Below are positions 43,158 to 53,131 of a stretch of 64,000 bases of DNA, piece by piece. Under the pieces are notes generated by a model. It worked only from the letters and a program-made list of their open reading frames with translations, made no database searches and was not told the DNA's origin. A program made the position numbers and the translations under genes. The stretch is taken from NCBI RefSeq assembly GCF_003989135.1, contig NZ_RYZZ01000027.1, forward strand, positions 1-64,000. Reading direction: 5' to 3'. Source of the stretch: Peribacillus cavernae (GTDB lineage: Bacteria > Bacillota > Bacilli > Bacillales > DSM-1321). The first letter of the stretch is position 1. Each line of letters starts with the position of its first letter.

Positions 43158-46100
43158 TTAGTCAGTTGTAATTGCGTTTGTGTTGACCCCTGCTTCAGAG
43201 GTAACCATGTCTTTTTCTTCAGAATCAATTGTCAATGTATCCTGCTGATTTACGTCGTCTTCGTCTTCTAAGTCACGCATTTCAATCTCACGATCGTCCG
43301 CAGAAAGGATTTTAACATCCATACCAAGACTTTGAAGTTCCTTGATCAATACCTTAAATGATTCTGGTACTCCAGGTTCCGGAACATTTTCTCCTTTAAC
43401 AATCGCTTCATATGTTTTCACACGTCCAACGACGTCATCGGACTTAACGGTAAGAATTTCCTGAAGAGTGTAAGCAGCACCGTATGCTTCCAGTGCCCAA
43501 ACCTCCATCTCACCGAAACGCTGGCCGCCGAACTGGGCTTTACCGCCAAGGGGCTGCTGGGTAACAAGGGAGTAAGGGCCAGTTGACCGGGCGTGCAGCT
43601 TATCATCAACCATATGGGCAAGCTTGATCATATACATGACACCAACTGATACCCGGTTGTCAAATGGTTCACCTGTACGGCCGTCATAAAGGACCGTTTT
43701 GGCATCCCGAGCCATTCCCGCTTCCTCAATCGTAGACCAGACATCTTCTTCACGCGCACCGTCAAATACCGGTGATGCGACGTGAATGCCCAGCGCACGC
43801 GCAGCCATTCCTAGGTGGAGCTCCAATACCTGGCCGATGTTCATCCGTGAAGGAACCCCTAGAGGATTCAACATGATGTCTACCGGTGTACCATCCGGTA
43901 AGTATGGCATATCTTCTTCTGGAAGAATGCGGGAAATAACACCCTTGTTTCCATGGCGGCCTGCCATTTTATCCCCTTCATGGATTTTACGTTTCTGGAC
44001 GATATATACGCGCACGAGCTGATTAACACCCGGTGGAAGTTCATCGCCGTCTTCGCGGTTGAATACTTTTACATCGTGAACGATTCCGCCGCCTCCGTGA
44101 GGAACACGAAGCGATGTATCACGGACTTCACGAGCTTTTTCTCCAAAAATCGCATGTAAAAGGCGTTCTTCGGCCGTAAGTTCAGTTACTCCTTTAGGAG
44201 TTACCTTGCCAACGAGCAAATCACCGTCTTTTACTTCAGCGCCAATACGGATGATTCCGCGTTCGTCGAGGTTGCGTAGTGCATCTTCCCCGACGTTAGG
44301 GATATCACGCGTAATTTCTTCAGGTCCAAGTTTTGTATCACGGGATTCTGACTCATATTCTTCAATATGAATCGAAGTATACACATCATCTTTCACAAGA
44401 CGCTCGCTCATGATGATGGCATCTTCATAGTTGTAACCATCCCATGTCATGAAGGCTACCAGCACGTTGCGGCCGAGTGCTAATTCGCCTTTTTCCATAG
44501 ATGGGCCATCAGCAAGGATTTCACCTTTTACAACTCTGTCCCCGACTTCTACAATCGGGCGCTGGTTATAGCAAGTTCCCTGGTTGGAACGAATAAATTT
44601 CTGCATACGGTATTTGTCAAGATTGCCTTTGACTTCCTGGCCATCGACTTCCGCAACACGGCGCACCCATACTTCACGTGCTTCCACATGCTCTACGATT
44701 CCTTCCTGTTTACAGATGACAGCAGCTCCGGAGTCCTTGGCTGACACATATTCCATGCCAGTACCGACACGCGGTGCTTCAGGCTGCATTAACGGAACAG
44801 CCTGACGCTGCATGTTTGCACCCATCAGAGCACGGTTAGAGTCATCGTTCTCCAGGAAAGGGATACAAGCAGTTGCAGCTGATACAACCTGTTTAGGAGA
44901 AACGTCCATGTAATCGACACGGTCTCTCGGAACGACTGTATTTTCACCCCGGAAACGGGCAACAATATCTTCATCAATGAAAGATCCATCATCTGAAAGT
45001 CTGGCATTCGCCTGGGCTACTACATAGTTATCTTCTTCATCGGCAGTTAAGTAATCGATGCGATTTGTGATCTTGCCTGTATCAGGATCGACACGGCGGT
45101 ATGGAGTTTCGATGAATCCAAAACGATTTACCTTGGCATAACTTGATAATGAATTTATCAAACCAATGTTTGGTCCCTCAGGCGTTTCAATTGGACACAT
45201 CCGGCCATAGTGGGAGTAGTGAACATCCCGTACCTCGAAGCCTGCGCGCTCTCGGGTTAAACCGCCGGGGCCTAATGCAGACAGACGGCGTTTATGCGTC
45301 AGTTCTGCGAGCGGGTTCGTTTGGTCCATGAACTGGGAGAGCTGAGAGCTTCCAAAGAACTCCTTGATTGAAGCAATAACCGGGCGGATATTAATTAATT
45401 GCTGAGGTGTAATCGTGTTTGTATCCTGGATGGACATTCTTTCACGTACTACACGTTCCATACGGGACAAACCAATCCTAAACTGGTTTTGCAGCAATTC
45501 ACCGACCGAACGAAGGCGACGGTTGCCAAGATGGTCGATATCATCAGTGATGCCTACAGAATGGAGAAGGTTAAAGAAATAACTGATCGAAGAAATGATA
45601 TCAGCAGGTGTAATGTTTTTTACCTGATCTGAAACATAAGCATTTCCGATTACATTGATAACCTTTTCTCCCTCCACGTCACTAGGGGCATATATCTTAA
45701 TTGGCTGTAGAAGTGTTTCATCTTCTACTACCCCGCCTGCAGGATGATACGTTTTAAATCCAACGCCTTCTTCAAGATTTGGAGTAATTTTATCTAACGT
45801 ACGGCGGTCCAGCAAGGTGCCTTTTTCCACGATGATTTCCCCTGTTTCAGGGTCTGCCAGCGTTTCAGCAATCTTCTGGCCGAATAAACGGTTCTTAATA
45901 TGAAGCTTTTTATTTATTTTATAGCGTCCAACGTTAGCTAAATCATAACGTTTTGGATCGAAAAAGCGGGATACTAAAAGACTTTTGGCATTTTCTACAG
46001 TGGGAGGCTCCCCCGGACGAAGACGCTCATAAATCTCAAGCAATGCTTTGTCTACGCTTTCGGTATTGTCCTTTTCAAGCGTGTTGCGAATGTACTCATT

Positions 46101-46739
46101 ATCGCCAATTAAGTCGATAATTTCTTGGTCAGAACCGAATCCAAGCGCACGAAGCAATACGGTTACTGGAAGTTTTCTCGTGCGGTCAATCCTTACATAC
46201 ACGACGTCCTTGGCATCTGTTTCGTATTCGAGCCACGCTCCACGGTTCGGAATAACCGTTGCTGTGTAGCCGCGTTTTCCGTTCTTATCCATCTTTGCAT
46301 TATAGTATACACTTGGTGAGCGTACTAACTGAGATACAATAACGCGTTCTGCACCGTTGATGATAAATGTACCTGTTTCAGACATAAGAGGGAAATCACC
46401 CATGAAAACATCCTGGTCTTTTACTTCCCCTGTTTCTTTATTAACAAGACGTACCTTTACCCGAAGCGGAGCGGAGTATGTAACATCACGCTCTTTTGTT
46501 TCCTCTACAGAGTACTTTGGTTCTCCAAGGCTGTAGTCAATAAATTCAAGCGACAAATTGCCGGTGAAATCCTCGATAGGAGAGATGTCCTGGAACATTT
46601 CTCTTAACCCTTCATCAAGAAACCATTGATAGGAAGCAGTTTGGATTTCGATGAGATTCGGTAACTCTAAAACCTCGCTAATTCTTGCATAACTTCTGCG
46701 CTGGCGGTGTCGTCCATACTGAACAAGTTGACCTGTCAA
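43158..46739 (-). CDS. rpoB: RNA polymerase beta subunit
   Basis: With TTG at 46739 as start the protein has 1193 residues and begins [20 protein letters not shown], exactly like B. subtilis RpoB. A GTG at 46748 is in frame but touches the GAGGGG ribosome site. The rifampicin region reads [20 protein letters not shown] and onward [10 protein letters not shown], i.e. the wild-type, rifampicin-sensitive pattern. The acidic C-terminal tail after residue about 1160 is shorter and different from B. subtilis, which is normal for the genus. Confidence 0.97.
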   Translation of the reverse strand: MTGQLVQYGRHRQRRSYARISEVLELPNLIEIQTASYQWFLDEGLREMFQDISPIEDFTGNLSLEFIDYSLGEPKYSVEETKERDVTYSAPLRVKVRLVNKETGEVKDQDVFMGDFPLMSETGTFIINGAERVIVSQLVRSPSVYYNAKMDKNGKRGYTATVIPNRGAWLEYETDAKDVVYVRIDRTRKLPVTVLLRALGFGSDQEIIDLIGDNEYIRNTLEKDNTESVDKALLEIYERLRPGEPPTVENAKSLLVSRFFDPKRYDLANVGRYKINKKLHIKNRLFGQKIAETLADPETGEIIVEKGTLLDRRTLDKITPNLEEGVGFKTYHPAGGVVEDETLLQPIKIYAPSDVEGEKVINVIGNAYVSDQVKNITPADIISSISYFFNLLHSVGITDDIDHLGNRRLRSVGELLQNQFRIGLSRMERVVRERMSIQDTNTITPQQLINIRPVIASIKEFFGSSQLSQFMDQTNPLAELTHKRRLSALGPGGLTRERAGFEVRDVHYSHYGRMCPIETPEGPNIGLINSLSSYAKVNRFGFIETPYRRVDPDTGKITNRIDYLTADEEDNYVVAQANARLSDDGSFIDEDIVARFRGENTVVPRDRVDYMDVSPKQVVSAATACIPFLENDDSNRALMGANMQRQAVPLMQPEAPRVGTGMEYVSAKDSGAAVICKQEGIVEHVEAREVWVRRVAEVDGQEVKGNLDKYRMQKFIRSNQGTCYNQRPIVEVGDRVVKGEILADGPSMEKGELALGRNVLVAFMTWDGYNYEDAIIMSERLVKDDVYTSIHIEEYESESRDTKLGPEEITRDIPNVGEDALRNLDERGIIRIGAEVKDGDLLVGKVTPKGVTELTAEERLLHAIFGEKAREVRDTSLRVPHGGGGIVHDVKVFNREDGDELPPGVNQLVRVYIVQKRKIHEGDKMAGRHGNKGVISRILPEEDMPYLPDGTPVDIMLNPLGVPSRMNIGQVLELHLGMAARALGIHVASPVFDGAREEDVWSTIEEAGMARDAKTVLYDGRTGEPFDNRVSVGVMYMIKLAHMVDDKLHARSTGPYSLVTQQPLGGKAQFGGQRFGEMEVWALEAYGAAYTLQEILTVKSDDVVGRVKTYEAIVKGENVPEPGVPESFKVLIKELQSLGMDVKILSADDREIEMRDLEDEDDVNQQDTLTIDSEEKDMVTSEAGVNTNAITTD

Positions 46740-46952
46740 CTGATTCACCCCTCAAATCAAGCGTTATAAAAGATCTAGTGCCAATAGAAAACAATGTTTT
46801 CCAAAGACAAAAATAAAATGGTTTTTGCTTTAAAAACCACTATTTCCATAAATCCACCTATTATTTATATATTTTTTCCAAGTTATACAACTTCTAAACA
46901 ACCCTTGCATAAAAACTGCCTACTAATGGAAATTATATATATGCATTATTTA

Positions 46953-46981
46953 ATAATAACATAGCAAAAAAACAGAGTCAA
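46953..46981 (-). promoter_or_regulatory. Sigma-A promoter of rpoBC
   Basis: On the minus strand TTGACT (46981-46976), 17 bp, TATTAT (46958-46953). The -35 overlaps the ybxB stop codon. About 210 bp of leader separates it from rpoB. Confidence 0.7.
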
Positions 46982-47583
46982 ACTTTTTTAGACACTAGAA
47001 TGTAATAGCCTTTTTTCTTTTGTACCACTTCCACATTCCCAAACAACTGATCTAATTTCTCGATCGCTGAAGGCGCTCCCTGTTTTTTCTGGATGACGAC
47101 CCAGAGTATGCCTCCGGGCATCAACCTTTTGAAACTATGTTCAAAAATTTCTTGAACTACTTTTTTACCGGACCGGATTGGAGGGTTTGTGACTATAGCG
47201 GCAAATCGATAGGAATCAACTTGTTCAAACCGATCACTTTCGTGAATGACAACATTCGAAATGCCATTGGTCTTCGCGTTTTCCTTTGCAAGTTCAACTG
47301 CCCTGCTGTTTATATCAATCATTTCGACTGTTGTTTCAGGGAAAGACGCAGCAATCGAAAGGCCGATAGGACCATATCCACAGCCTACATCCAGTAAGTT
47401 CGCTTTTATATCGGTATTCATATGAAATGCTTCTATCAGAAGGCGGGATCCAAAATCGACTTCGTTTTTAGAGAATACACCATTATCACTTTTAAAGCGA
47501 AATGCTCGTCCCCGTAGTGTGAAATCCCAGTATATGGGGTTGCTTGTGACATCAGGTTTTTGAGAGTAGTAATGTTCTGCCAT
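46978..47583 (-). CDS. RsmC-like class I SAM-dependent methyltransferase (YbxB)
   Basis: A 201-residue methyltransferase of the MTS/RsmC small-domain type, found between rplL and rpoB in Bacillus (ybxB). SAM motif LLDVGCGYGPIGLSIA (about 60-75), acidic MIDINSRAVELA and the catalytic NPPIRSGK are intact; NPP suggests guanine N2 methylation of rRNA. The ATG at 47583 is preferred (AGGAGG 8 nt upstream) over ATG 47589 (2 nt). Target not known from the sequence. Confidence 0.85.
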   Translation of the reverse strand: MAEHYYSQKPDVTSNPIYWDFTLRGRAFRFKSDNGVFSKNEVDFGSRLLIEAFHMNTDIKANLLDVGCGYGPIGLSIAASFPETTVEMIDINSRAVELAKENAKTNGISNVVIHESDRFEQVDSYRFAAIVTNPPIRSGKKVVQEIFEHSFKRLMPGGILWVVIQKKQGAPSAIEKLDQLFGNVEVVQKKKGYYILVSKKV

Positions 47584-47740
47584 AGTCATCTCCTCCTATC
47601 AGAAAGGATAAAATGAAGTTTTAAAAAGAGAAGATAGTTGAAGAATCGGGAATTTCGCCCGAATTATATTAGCTTGCCTGCAACCAGGACTGACATACAC
47701 TCTTTTTTGGCAAAAAGGCGATGCAGGCTTTTTTGCAGTG

Positions 47741-47768
47741 AAAAAAAGCCCGCCAGTTACAGCGAGCT
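47741..47768 (-). terminator. Terminator after rplL
   Basis: On the minus strand AGCTCGC pairs with GCGGGCT (one wobble) and is followed by seven T residues (47747-47741). It lies 20 bp after the rplL stop. A second, weaker GCCTGCA/TGCAGGC pairing follows at 47676-47730. Confidence 0.8.
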
Positions 47769-47788
47769 TTCTCTATTACGCAGCAGGG

Positions 47789-48154
47789 TTATTTAACTTC
47801 AACGCCTGCGCCAACTTCTTCAAGTTTAGCTTTAACTTCTTCAGCTTCATCCTTAGAAACGCCTTCTTTAAGCGGCTTTGGTGCGTTGTCAACAAGATCC
47901 TTTGCTTCTTTAAGTCCAAGACCAGTGATTTCACGCACTGCTTTGATAACTTTGATTTTTTGGTCGCCAGCGCCTGTAAGAATAACGTCAAATTCAGTTT
48001 GCTCTTCAACAGCTCCACCTGCAGCAGCCCCGCCAGCCATTGCTACAGGAGCAGCAGCAGTTACGCCAAATTCTTCTTCGATTGCTTTTACAAGGTCATT
48101 CAGTTCTAAAACAGTCATAGATTTAACTTCTTCAATGATTTGTTCTTTAGTCAT
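47789..48154 (-). CDS. rplL: Ribosomal protein L7/L12
   Basis: A 121-residue stalk protein. N-terminal dimerisation part to about 35, alanine/glycine hinge ([16 protein letters not shown]), and the factor-binding C-terminal domain with [20 protein letters not shown] followed by [11 protein letters not shown]. 64 bp after rplJ. Confidence 0.97.
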   Translation of the reverse strand: MTKEQIIEEVKSMTVLELNDLVKAIEEEFGVTAAAPVAMAGGAAAGGAVEEQTEFDVILTGAGDQKIKVIKAVREITGLGLKEAKDLVDNAPKPLKEGVSKDEAEEVKAKLEEVGAGVEVK

Positions 48155-48218
48155 TGTATGGTTCCTCCTTAAAAGGTTAGGTTTTTTTAATTATAGTAGC
48201 TTTATCCTGAATCTTAAC

Positions 48219-48719
48219 TTACGCGCCTTGTTCTTCTTTTTGGTCTGCAACGGCTTTCGCGGCAAGAGCAAGGTTGCGGATAGGTGCTTGCAGCACGCTG
48301 AGCAGCATAGATAGTAAGCCTTCGCGTGATGGAAGTTCTGCAAGAGCTTTGATTTCATCTGCTGATGCAACATTGCCTTCGATAACTCCAGCTTTAATTT
48401 CTAGTGCATCATGTTTCTTCGCGAAATCGTTAAGGATTTTCGCTGGCGCTACGACATCTTCTGTAGAGAACGCAATTGCGTTTGGCCCAGTTAAAGATTC
48501 AGTTAAGCCAGAAAGTTCAGCTGCTTCGACAGCGCGGCGTGTTAAAGTATTTTTATATACCTTAAAGTCGATGCCTGAGTCACGAAGCTGTTTGCGCAGT
48601 TCCGTTACTTGAGCAACCGTTAAACCACGATAATCAACAATGACCGCTGTTTGTGCAGATTTAAACTTATCAGAAATCTCATCAACAATTTGTTGCTTTT
48701 GTTCGATAACACTGTTCAT
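48219..48719 (-). CDS. rplJ: Ribosomal protein L10
   Basis: A 166-residue stalk base protein that carries L7/L12 dimers on its C-terminal helix. [19 protein letters not shown] and [14 protein letters not shown] are typical. Expression is expected to be under L10 feedback through the leader at 48766-48897. Confidence 0.97.
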   Translation of the reverse strand: MNSVIEQKQQIVDEISDKFKSAQTAVIVDYRGLTVAQVTELRKQLRDSGIDFKVYKNTLTRRAVEAAELSGLTESLTGPNAIAFSTEDVVAPAKILNDFAKKHDALEIKAGVIEGNVASADEIKALAELPSREGLLSMLLSVLQAPIRNLALAAKAVADQKEEQGA

Positions 48720-48765
48720 CCTTACACCTCCTGTACATTTGCTTTAAAAACATTCATACCGCCCA

Positions 48766-48897
48766 AACAAAAAGCCTTCATATCTGGCAGACATGAAGGC
48801 AGTAATTTCAAAAATCATAGTCGGCTGACTACTTTTTATCGAATTACCTCGGCAGGATATTAAGCTCAAGGGTTTGAGCACCTACTGTCTACGGTAT
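48766..48897 (-). ncRNA. L10 leader RNA with attenuator
   Basis: On the minus strand the interval begins CCGTAGACAGTAGGTG, contains CCTGCCGAGGTAATTCG, and ends in the hairpin GCCTTCAT/ATGAAGGC (48774-48781, 48793-48800) followed by TTTTT. These are the conserved elements of the L10 leader that L10-L12 binds to control rplJL transcription in Firmicutes. Confidence 0.85.
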
Positions 48898-48927
48898 AAA
48901 TGATATTCATTTATAACAACAAAGCTG

Positions 48928-48957
48928 ATTATACCAACAATCGTTTTGTAATGTCAA
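48928..48957 (-). promoter_or_regulatory. Sigma-A promoter of rplJL
   Basis: On the minus strand a perfect TTGACA (48957-48952), an 18-bp spacer and a perfect TATAAT (48933-48928), about 30 bp ahead of the L10 leader. Confidence 0.85.
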
Positions 48958-48968
48958 CATATTTCATA

Positions 48969-49658
48969 TTAAAAAGAAGAAGGGTCGACTTTCACACCCG
49001 GGCCCATTGTAGTCGTTACAGAAATATTTTTCATGTAAGTACCTTTTGCAGCCGCTGGTTTTACTTTCATTAAAGTTTCAAAGATTGTTGCTAAGTTTTC
49101 GGTTAGCTTGTTATCTTCGAAAGAAACTTTTCCAATTGGAACATGGATGTTTCCAGCTTTATCTGCACGGTATTCAACTTTACCAGCTTTGATTTCATTA
49201 ACTGCTTTTGTTACATCAAATGTAACGGTACCAGTCTTAGGATTTGGCATTAAACCTTTAGGGCCCAATACACGTCCGAGTTTACCAACCTCACCCATCA
49301 TATCCGGAGTAGCAACGATTACATCAAATTCAAACCACCCTTTTTGGATTTTGTTGATATAGTCAGTTTCCCCTACATGATCAGCGCCGGCAGCTTCTGC
49401 TTCTTTTGCTTTTTCGCCTTTAGCAAAAACCAATACGCGCTGCGTTTTACCAGTTCCGTTCGGAAGCACGACAGCCCCGCGGATTTGCTGGTCAGCTTTC
49501 TTAGGGTCTACGCCCAATCGAAAAGCCGCTTCAACAGTTGCATCGAATTTAGCAGAGTTTGTTTTTTTAGCAAGATCAATAGCTTCAGTTACAGAGTAAG
49601 CTTTAGTGCGTTCTAAAAGCTTAACAGCTTCTAGATACTTTTTACCTTTTTTAGCCAT
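48969..49658 (-). CDS. rplA: Ribosomal protein L1
   Basis: A 229-residue mobile L1-stalk protein that assists E-site tRNA release. [20 protein letters not shown] opening and the [14 protein letters not shown] signature are intact. The ATG at 49658 gives family length; the extra 20 upstream residues in frame are not homologous. Unusually it is separated from rplK by 339 bp that contains a repeat element. Confidence 0.96.
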   Translation of the reverse strand: MAKKGKKYLEAVKLLERTKAYSVTEAIDLAKKTNSAKFDATVEAAFRLGVDPKKADQQIRGAVVLPNGTGKTQRVLVFAKGEKAKEAEAAGADHVGETDYINKIQKGWFEFDVIVATPDMMGEVGKLGRVLGPKGLMPNPKTGTVTFDVTKAVNEIKAGKVEYRADKAGNIHVPIGKVSFEDNKLTENLATIFETLMKVKPAAAKGTYMKNISVTTTMGPGVKVDPSSF

Positions 49659-49706
49659 GTTTAAAGTCCTCCCATATTGTGGTTTTAGCGGAATAACCTC
49701 CCACGA

Positions 49707-49890
49707 ACAAAAGCGCAAGCGCCTACTAATGATGAACGGCTAAGATCGCCACGTCCTGTGGCAACGCCGTTCTAATCCACATCCTGTGGACCTCCGACAA
49801 GCATAAGACAAGCATCTGTATGGGGAGCAGTTTTCTCCCCATCAGATGATTGACTTATGACCTCGAGGGGCTAGGCGCTGGAGCTGGATG
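49707..49890. repeat. Long nested inverted-repeat element between rplK and rplA (variant copy)
   Basis: Starts AAAAGCGCAAGCGCC and ends GGCGCTGGAGCTGGAT, like the pair at 56.4-56.6 kb. Shared inner parts are CGACAAGCATAAGAC, the TGGGGAG...CTCCCCA hairpin and CTTATGACCTCGAGGGGCT. This copy has an extra arm containing GCCACGTCCTGTGGC (49748-49762) and TCCACATCCTGTGGA (49776-49790), each a small hairpin. The rest of 49659-49997 holds no gene. Confidence 0.8.
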
Positions 49891-49997
49891 CAGATAACCT
49901 AGATAAGTTATCTGCATAAAAATCAATCTATAGTTACCAGAACAAAGGTTGCGAATGAATCGCAACCCCGTAAGAAACGCGCAAGCTTTCGCAAGCG

Positions 49998-50423
49998 TCA
50001 GTCTTCGATAACGATACCCATGCTGCGAGCAGTACCTTCGACCATACGTATTGCAGACTCTACGTTTGCTGCGTTCAGGTCAGGCATTTTAGTTTCAGCA
50101 ATCTCGCGCACTTTATCACGCTTGACTGTGGCAACTTTTTTACGGTTAGGTTCACCAGAACCAGACTCAATACCAGCTGCTTTTTTAAGCAAAACGGCAG
50201 CAGGTGGAGTTTTTGTAATAAATGTAAATGAACGGTCTTCAAAAACCGTGATCTCAACAGGAATGATAAGACCAGCTTGGTCTGCTGTACGAGCGTTGAA
50301 CTCCTTACAGAATCCCATAATGTTAACACCAGCTTGACCTAAAGCAGGTCCAACAGGCGGTGCCGGATTAGCTTTACCAGCGGGAATTTGAAGTTTAACC
50401 ATTTTAATTACTTTTTTAGCCAC
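49998..50423 (-). CDS. rplK: Ribosomal protein L11
   Basis: A 141-residue protein of the GTPase-associated centre. [20 protein letters not shown] and the C-terminal [16 protein letters not shown] are conserved. Start GTG at 50423-50421, with AGGAGGTG upstream. It is preceded by its own promoter at 50557-50585 and a leader of about 130 nt with a GGGAGGGCTTTGCACCC-like fold. Confidence 0.96.
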   Translation of the reverse strand: MAKKVIKMVKLQIPAGKANPAPPVGPALGQAGVNIMGFCKEFNARTADQAGLIIPVEITVFEDRSFTFITKTPPAAVLLKKAAGIESGSGEPNRKKVATVKRDKVREIAETKMPDLNAANVESAIRMVEGTARSMGIVIED

Positions 50424-50556
50424 GAAACACACCTCCTTATCGTCCGTGATGTGGTAATAGGGTGCAAAGCCCTCCCACTCATCTGATTCTTTATATATAA
50501 AATAAAGAATTTTGCAAGTTAGTTCAGGTCTCACTCGAGACATACTGACCTATGAA

Positions 50557-50585
50557 ATATTATCATTTTTCGAATCTAATATCAA
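50557..50585 (-). promoter_or_regulatory. Sigma-A promoter of rplKA
   Basis: On the minus strand TTGATA (50585-50580), 17 bp, TAATAT (50562-50557), placed 12 bp after the nusG stop. Confidence 0.75.
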
Positions 50586-50596
50586 GTTATTTCAGA

Positions 50597-51130
50597 TTAT
50601 ATTTTTTCCACCTGGCTAAAGTCCAATTCAACTGGTGTGTCACGGCCAAACATATTCACAAGGACTTTAATTTTGCTCTTATCTTTATCCAGCTCTTCGA
50701 TTGATCCAGTGAAGTTTGCGAATGGACCTTCCCTGACCTGTACCGTATCCCCGATAATAAAGTCAACTTCGATTTTCTGCTTATCCATGCCCATGCGCTT
50801 CAGCACCATTTCCACTTCGTCAGGAAGAAGCGGAGTTGGCTTAGAGCCGGAGCCTGCTGAGCCGACAAATCCAGTTACACCTGGTGTGTTGCGGACAACA
50901 TACCATGAGTCATCGGTCATGATGATTTCTACAAGCACATATCCAGGGAATACTTTCTTTTTCGTAACCTTCTTCTTACCATTTTTAATTTCAGTTTCTT
51001 CTTCTTCCGGGACCACGGCCCGGAAAATTTTATCCTGCATCCCCATGGATTCCACGCGTTTTTCCAGATTTGCTTTCACCTTATTTTCATAACCGGAGTA
51101 AGTGTGAACGACATACCAATTTTTCTCCAT
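50597..51130 (-). CDS. nusG: Transcription termination/antitermination protein NusG
   Basis: A 177-residue RNA polymerase-bound factor. NGN domain (WYVVHTYSGYENKVKANLEK opening; FPGYVLVEIIM) and C-terminal KOW domain with VREGPFANFTGSIEELDKDK. Bacillus NusG stimulates pausing. The 5' side is unusual: the ATG follows a perfect 16-bp palindrome that overlaps the only AAGGA ribosome-site candidates. Confidence 0.97.
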   Translation of the reverse strand: MEKNWYVVHTYSGYENKVKANLEKRVESMGMQDKIFRAVVPEEEETEIKNGKKKVTKKKVFPGYVLVEIIMTDDSWYVVRNTPGVTGFVGSAGSGSKPTPLLPDEVEMVLKRMGMDKQKIEVDFIIGDTVQVREGPFANFTGSIEELDKDKSKIKVLVNMFGRDTPVELDFSQVEKI

Positions 51131-51135
51131 TTACT

Positions 51136-51151
51136 AGGACTCTAGAGTCCT
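51136..51151. repeat. Perfect 16-bp palindrome at the nusG translation start
   Basis: AGGACTCTAGAGTCCT ends 5 bp before the nusG ATG. In RNA it could fold into a hairpin or pair with a second transcript, hiding the AAGGA ribosome-site-like sequence. No better Shine-Dalgarno sequence is found closer to the ATG. Confidence 0.6.
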
Positions 51152-51277
51152 TCCCTCCCCGCACCTTTTCTTTTGTGAGGCCTCACCAGCTGTATGCCAA
51201 ACGGCTTGATAGAGTTTCAATCACCATTGTTGCACAGATTGTGCACCCATCCTTGCATAGATAAAAAAAGCAAATTA

Positions 51278-51295
51278 AAAAACCCGTTTCCGGGC
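51278..51295 (-). terminator. Intrinsic terminator between secE and nusG
   Basis: On the minus strand CCCG, loop GAAA, CGGG, then TTTTTT (51283-51278). Short but GC-rich with a tetraloop. It implies partial termination after secE and a separate nusG promoter in 51152-51277, which I could not pinpoint. Confidence 0.7.
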
Positions 51296-51349
51296 CTTCA
51301 GTTGTGTTCCTTATTATTCTATCACTATTATACCTTATTTTCGAATCTC

Positions 51350-51523
51350 TTATTCAAGAACTAAACGAATTAATTCAGAAATACCTAAATCGACGACAGC
51401 AAAGAAAACGGACATAATTGCAACAGTTGCAACAACAATTACTGTATACCTGCTAAGCTCTTTTCTTTTTGGCCAGCTTACTTTTTTCATCTCGCGAACA
51501 ACGCCGCTGAAAAAGTCGCTCAT
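51350..51523 (-). CDS. secE: Preprotein translocase subunit SecE
   Basis: A 57-residue single-span Sec subunit. Amphipathic REMKKVSWPKRKELSRYT precedes the membrane helix VIVVATVAIMSVFFAVVDLG. The ATG at 51523 has GGGGG 8 nt upstream; an in-frame ATG at 51556 would add an 11-residue extension without support. Confidence 0.94.
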   Translation of the reverse strand: MSDFFSGVVREMKKVSWPKRKELSRYTVIVVATVAIMSVFFAVVDLGISELIRLVLE

Positions 51524-51576
51524 GAATGTAACCCCCAACCACTGTATGGATAGCACTTTCGCTTCTATTTAAACTG

Positions 51577-51726
51577 TTACTTTGTTTCTTTATGCATCGT
51601 ATGGGCGTTGCAAGTACTGCAGAATTTCTTAATTTCAAGGCGTTCTGGACTAGACTCCCTATTGCTTTCAGAAGTGTAGTTTCTGGAATCGCAGTCCGTA
51701 CAAGCCAGGATTACCTTCTTTCTCAT
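51577..51726 (-). CDS. rpmG: Ribosomal protein L33, zinc-binding type
   Basis: A 49-residue protein, [17 protein letters not shown] to HTMHKETK, with two CxxC pairs (C9/C12 and C36/C39), so the zinc-dependent C+ form. In B. subtilis the gene at this position upstream of secE is damaged; here it is intact. Stop at 51577-51579, ATG at 51726. Confidence 0.92.
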   Translation of the reverse strand: MRKKVILACTDCDSRNYTSESNRESSPERLEIKKFCSTCNAHTMHKETK

Positions 51727-51788
51727 ATCGCACGCCACCTATCTATACATCCTTAAAAACCTTATCACGGCTTACTTTTATTGTCAAC

Positions 51789-51896
51789 ACGAAAAGCGGA
51801 AGCACCTTTTGTAAAAGGAACGTCGACTAAAACCCGCCACGTCCTGTGGCGAACGTCGACGTCAGCACATCCTCGAAAAGCTATCGCTTTCCTTTT
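51789..51896. repeat. Inverted-repeat module next to sigH
   Basis: Begins CACGAAAAGCGGAAGCACC and ends AAAGCTATCGCTTTCC. It contains ACGTCGAC ... GTCGACGT arms (51820s and 51853-51861) around the hairpin GCCACGTCCTGTGGC (51836-51850), which is identical to one inside the rplK-rplA element. It lies between sigH and rpmG, starting 2 bp after the sigH stop. Confidence 0.7.
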
Positions 51897-51897
51897 G

Positions 51898-52548
51898 TTA
51901 TAAGGTGATCTCTCTCACTTCCAAATAATGTTCGAGTTTTCTTTTTACACGCTGGAGGGCATTATCAATCGATTTCACATGGCGGTTCAATTCCCCGGAA
52001 ATTTCCTGATAGGATTGTCCATCAAGGTACAGGGCCAGGACTTTTCTTTCCAGATCACTCAACAGCTCGGCCATCTTCAATTCAATATCATCGAATTCTT
52101 CCTTGTTGATAAACAAAGCTTCGGGATCGAGGATTTTTGTCCCTGAAATGACATCCATCAGTGTCCTGTCCGATTCTTCATCATAGATGGGCTTGTCCAG
52201 GGAAACATAAGAATTAAGCGGGATATGTTTTTGTCTGGTTGCCGTTTTGATAGCCGTAATAAATTGCCTGGTAATGCAAAGCTCGGCAAAAGCTTTGAAG
52301 GAAGTAAGCTTGTCTCCCTTAAAATCGCGGATCGCTTTGTAAAGGCCAATCATACCCTCTTGAACGATATCTTCCTTATCAGCGCCTATCAGGAAATACG
52401 TACGGGCTTTCGCTCTTACGAAATTGCGATATTTATGGATCAGATAATCGAGCGCTTCACTGTCACCCTTGTGCACTAATTCCACAAGTCCATCATCTTC
52501 AAATTGCAAATATTTATCATTTAGTTTCCTTCCGAAGTTGACATCCAT
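51898..52548 (-). CDS. sigH: RNA polymerase sigma-H factor
   Basis: A 216-residue sigma-70-type factor that directs early sporulation, competence and post-exponential genes. Region 2 (LVHKGDSEALDYLIHKYRNF, YFLIGADKEDIVQEGMIGLY) and region 4 (LSDLERKVLALYLDGQSYQE) are intact. Same neighbours as in B. subtilis (yacP upstream, rpmG/secE downstream). Confidence 0.95.
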   Translation of the reverse strand: MDVNFGRKLNDKYLQFEDDGLVELVHKGDSEALDYLIHKYRNFVRAKARTYFLIGADKEDIVQEGMIGLYKAIRDFKGDKLTSFKAFAELCITRQFITAIKTATRQKHIPLNSYVSLDKPIYDEESDRTLMDVISGTKILDPEALFINKEEFDDIELKMAELLSDLERKVLALYLDGQSYQEISGELNRHVKSIDNALQRVKRKLEHYLEVREITL

Positions 52549-52618
52549 GTTTTAACCCCCCGAACGCACACAATAGATAGAAATATTATACAGTAGAGAA
52601 TTTTTAGACGTCAATCAC

Positions 52619-53128
52619 TCAAAGCTGTCCCCGGCGCCATTTTTCAAAAATTTCAGCCACTTCATCACTGAGGGCAATCTTGGAAGCTGGCTTTTTTTTC
52701 GTCGTTCTTTTGACGCTTTTTTCGATTTCCCGATCTATATGATTCATCTCATTGAGAAGCTCGCGGGCAGATTTCCGCAATGCCCCTTGTCCAAAAATCA
52801 CCCATTGTTCCGTAAAATCAGAGGTGGCTACGTGAATTTGTGTTTTGATATTATTCAAGTCGCTTGCCAGCTTTTCAATCCGTTCATCCGCTGTTTCATT
52901 TTCCTTTGTGAAAATTACCTCTATTTTATAATTTTCATATTTGCGCTGGGTTCCCTGGACAAAATGGGCATCAAAAACAATGATGACACGAAAACCGGTA
53001 AACGCCTGGTATTCAGCCATCCTTTCAATTAAACGATCTCTGGCAGCTGAAAAATCCCGTTCCTTTAATTCTTTTAGTTCCGGCCATGCCCCAATAATAT
53101 TGTAACCGTCCACCAACAGAATGTTCAT
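52619..53128 (-). CDS. rae1: Rae1/YacP, ribosome-associated endoribonuclease (NYN/PIN-like)
   Basis: A 169-residue PIN-like (NYN domain) protein: LLVDGYNIIGAWPELKEL carries the first acidic residue, VIIVFDAHFVQG and ATSDFTEQWVIFGQGA the others. B. subtilis Rae1 cleaves mRNA in the ribosomal A site. It lies 3 bp after rlmB. Confidence 0.9.
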   Translation of the reverse strand: MNILLVDGYNIIGAWPELKELKERDFSAARDRLIERMAEYQAFTGFRVIIVFDAHFVQGTQRKYENYKIEVIFTKENETADERIEKLASDLNNIKTQIHVATSDFTEQWVIFGQGALRKSARELLNEMNHIDREIEKSVKRTTKKKPASKIALSDEVAEIFEKWRRGQL

Positions 53129-53131
53129 CGT

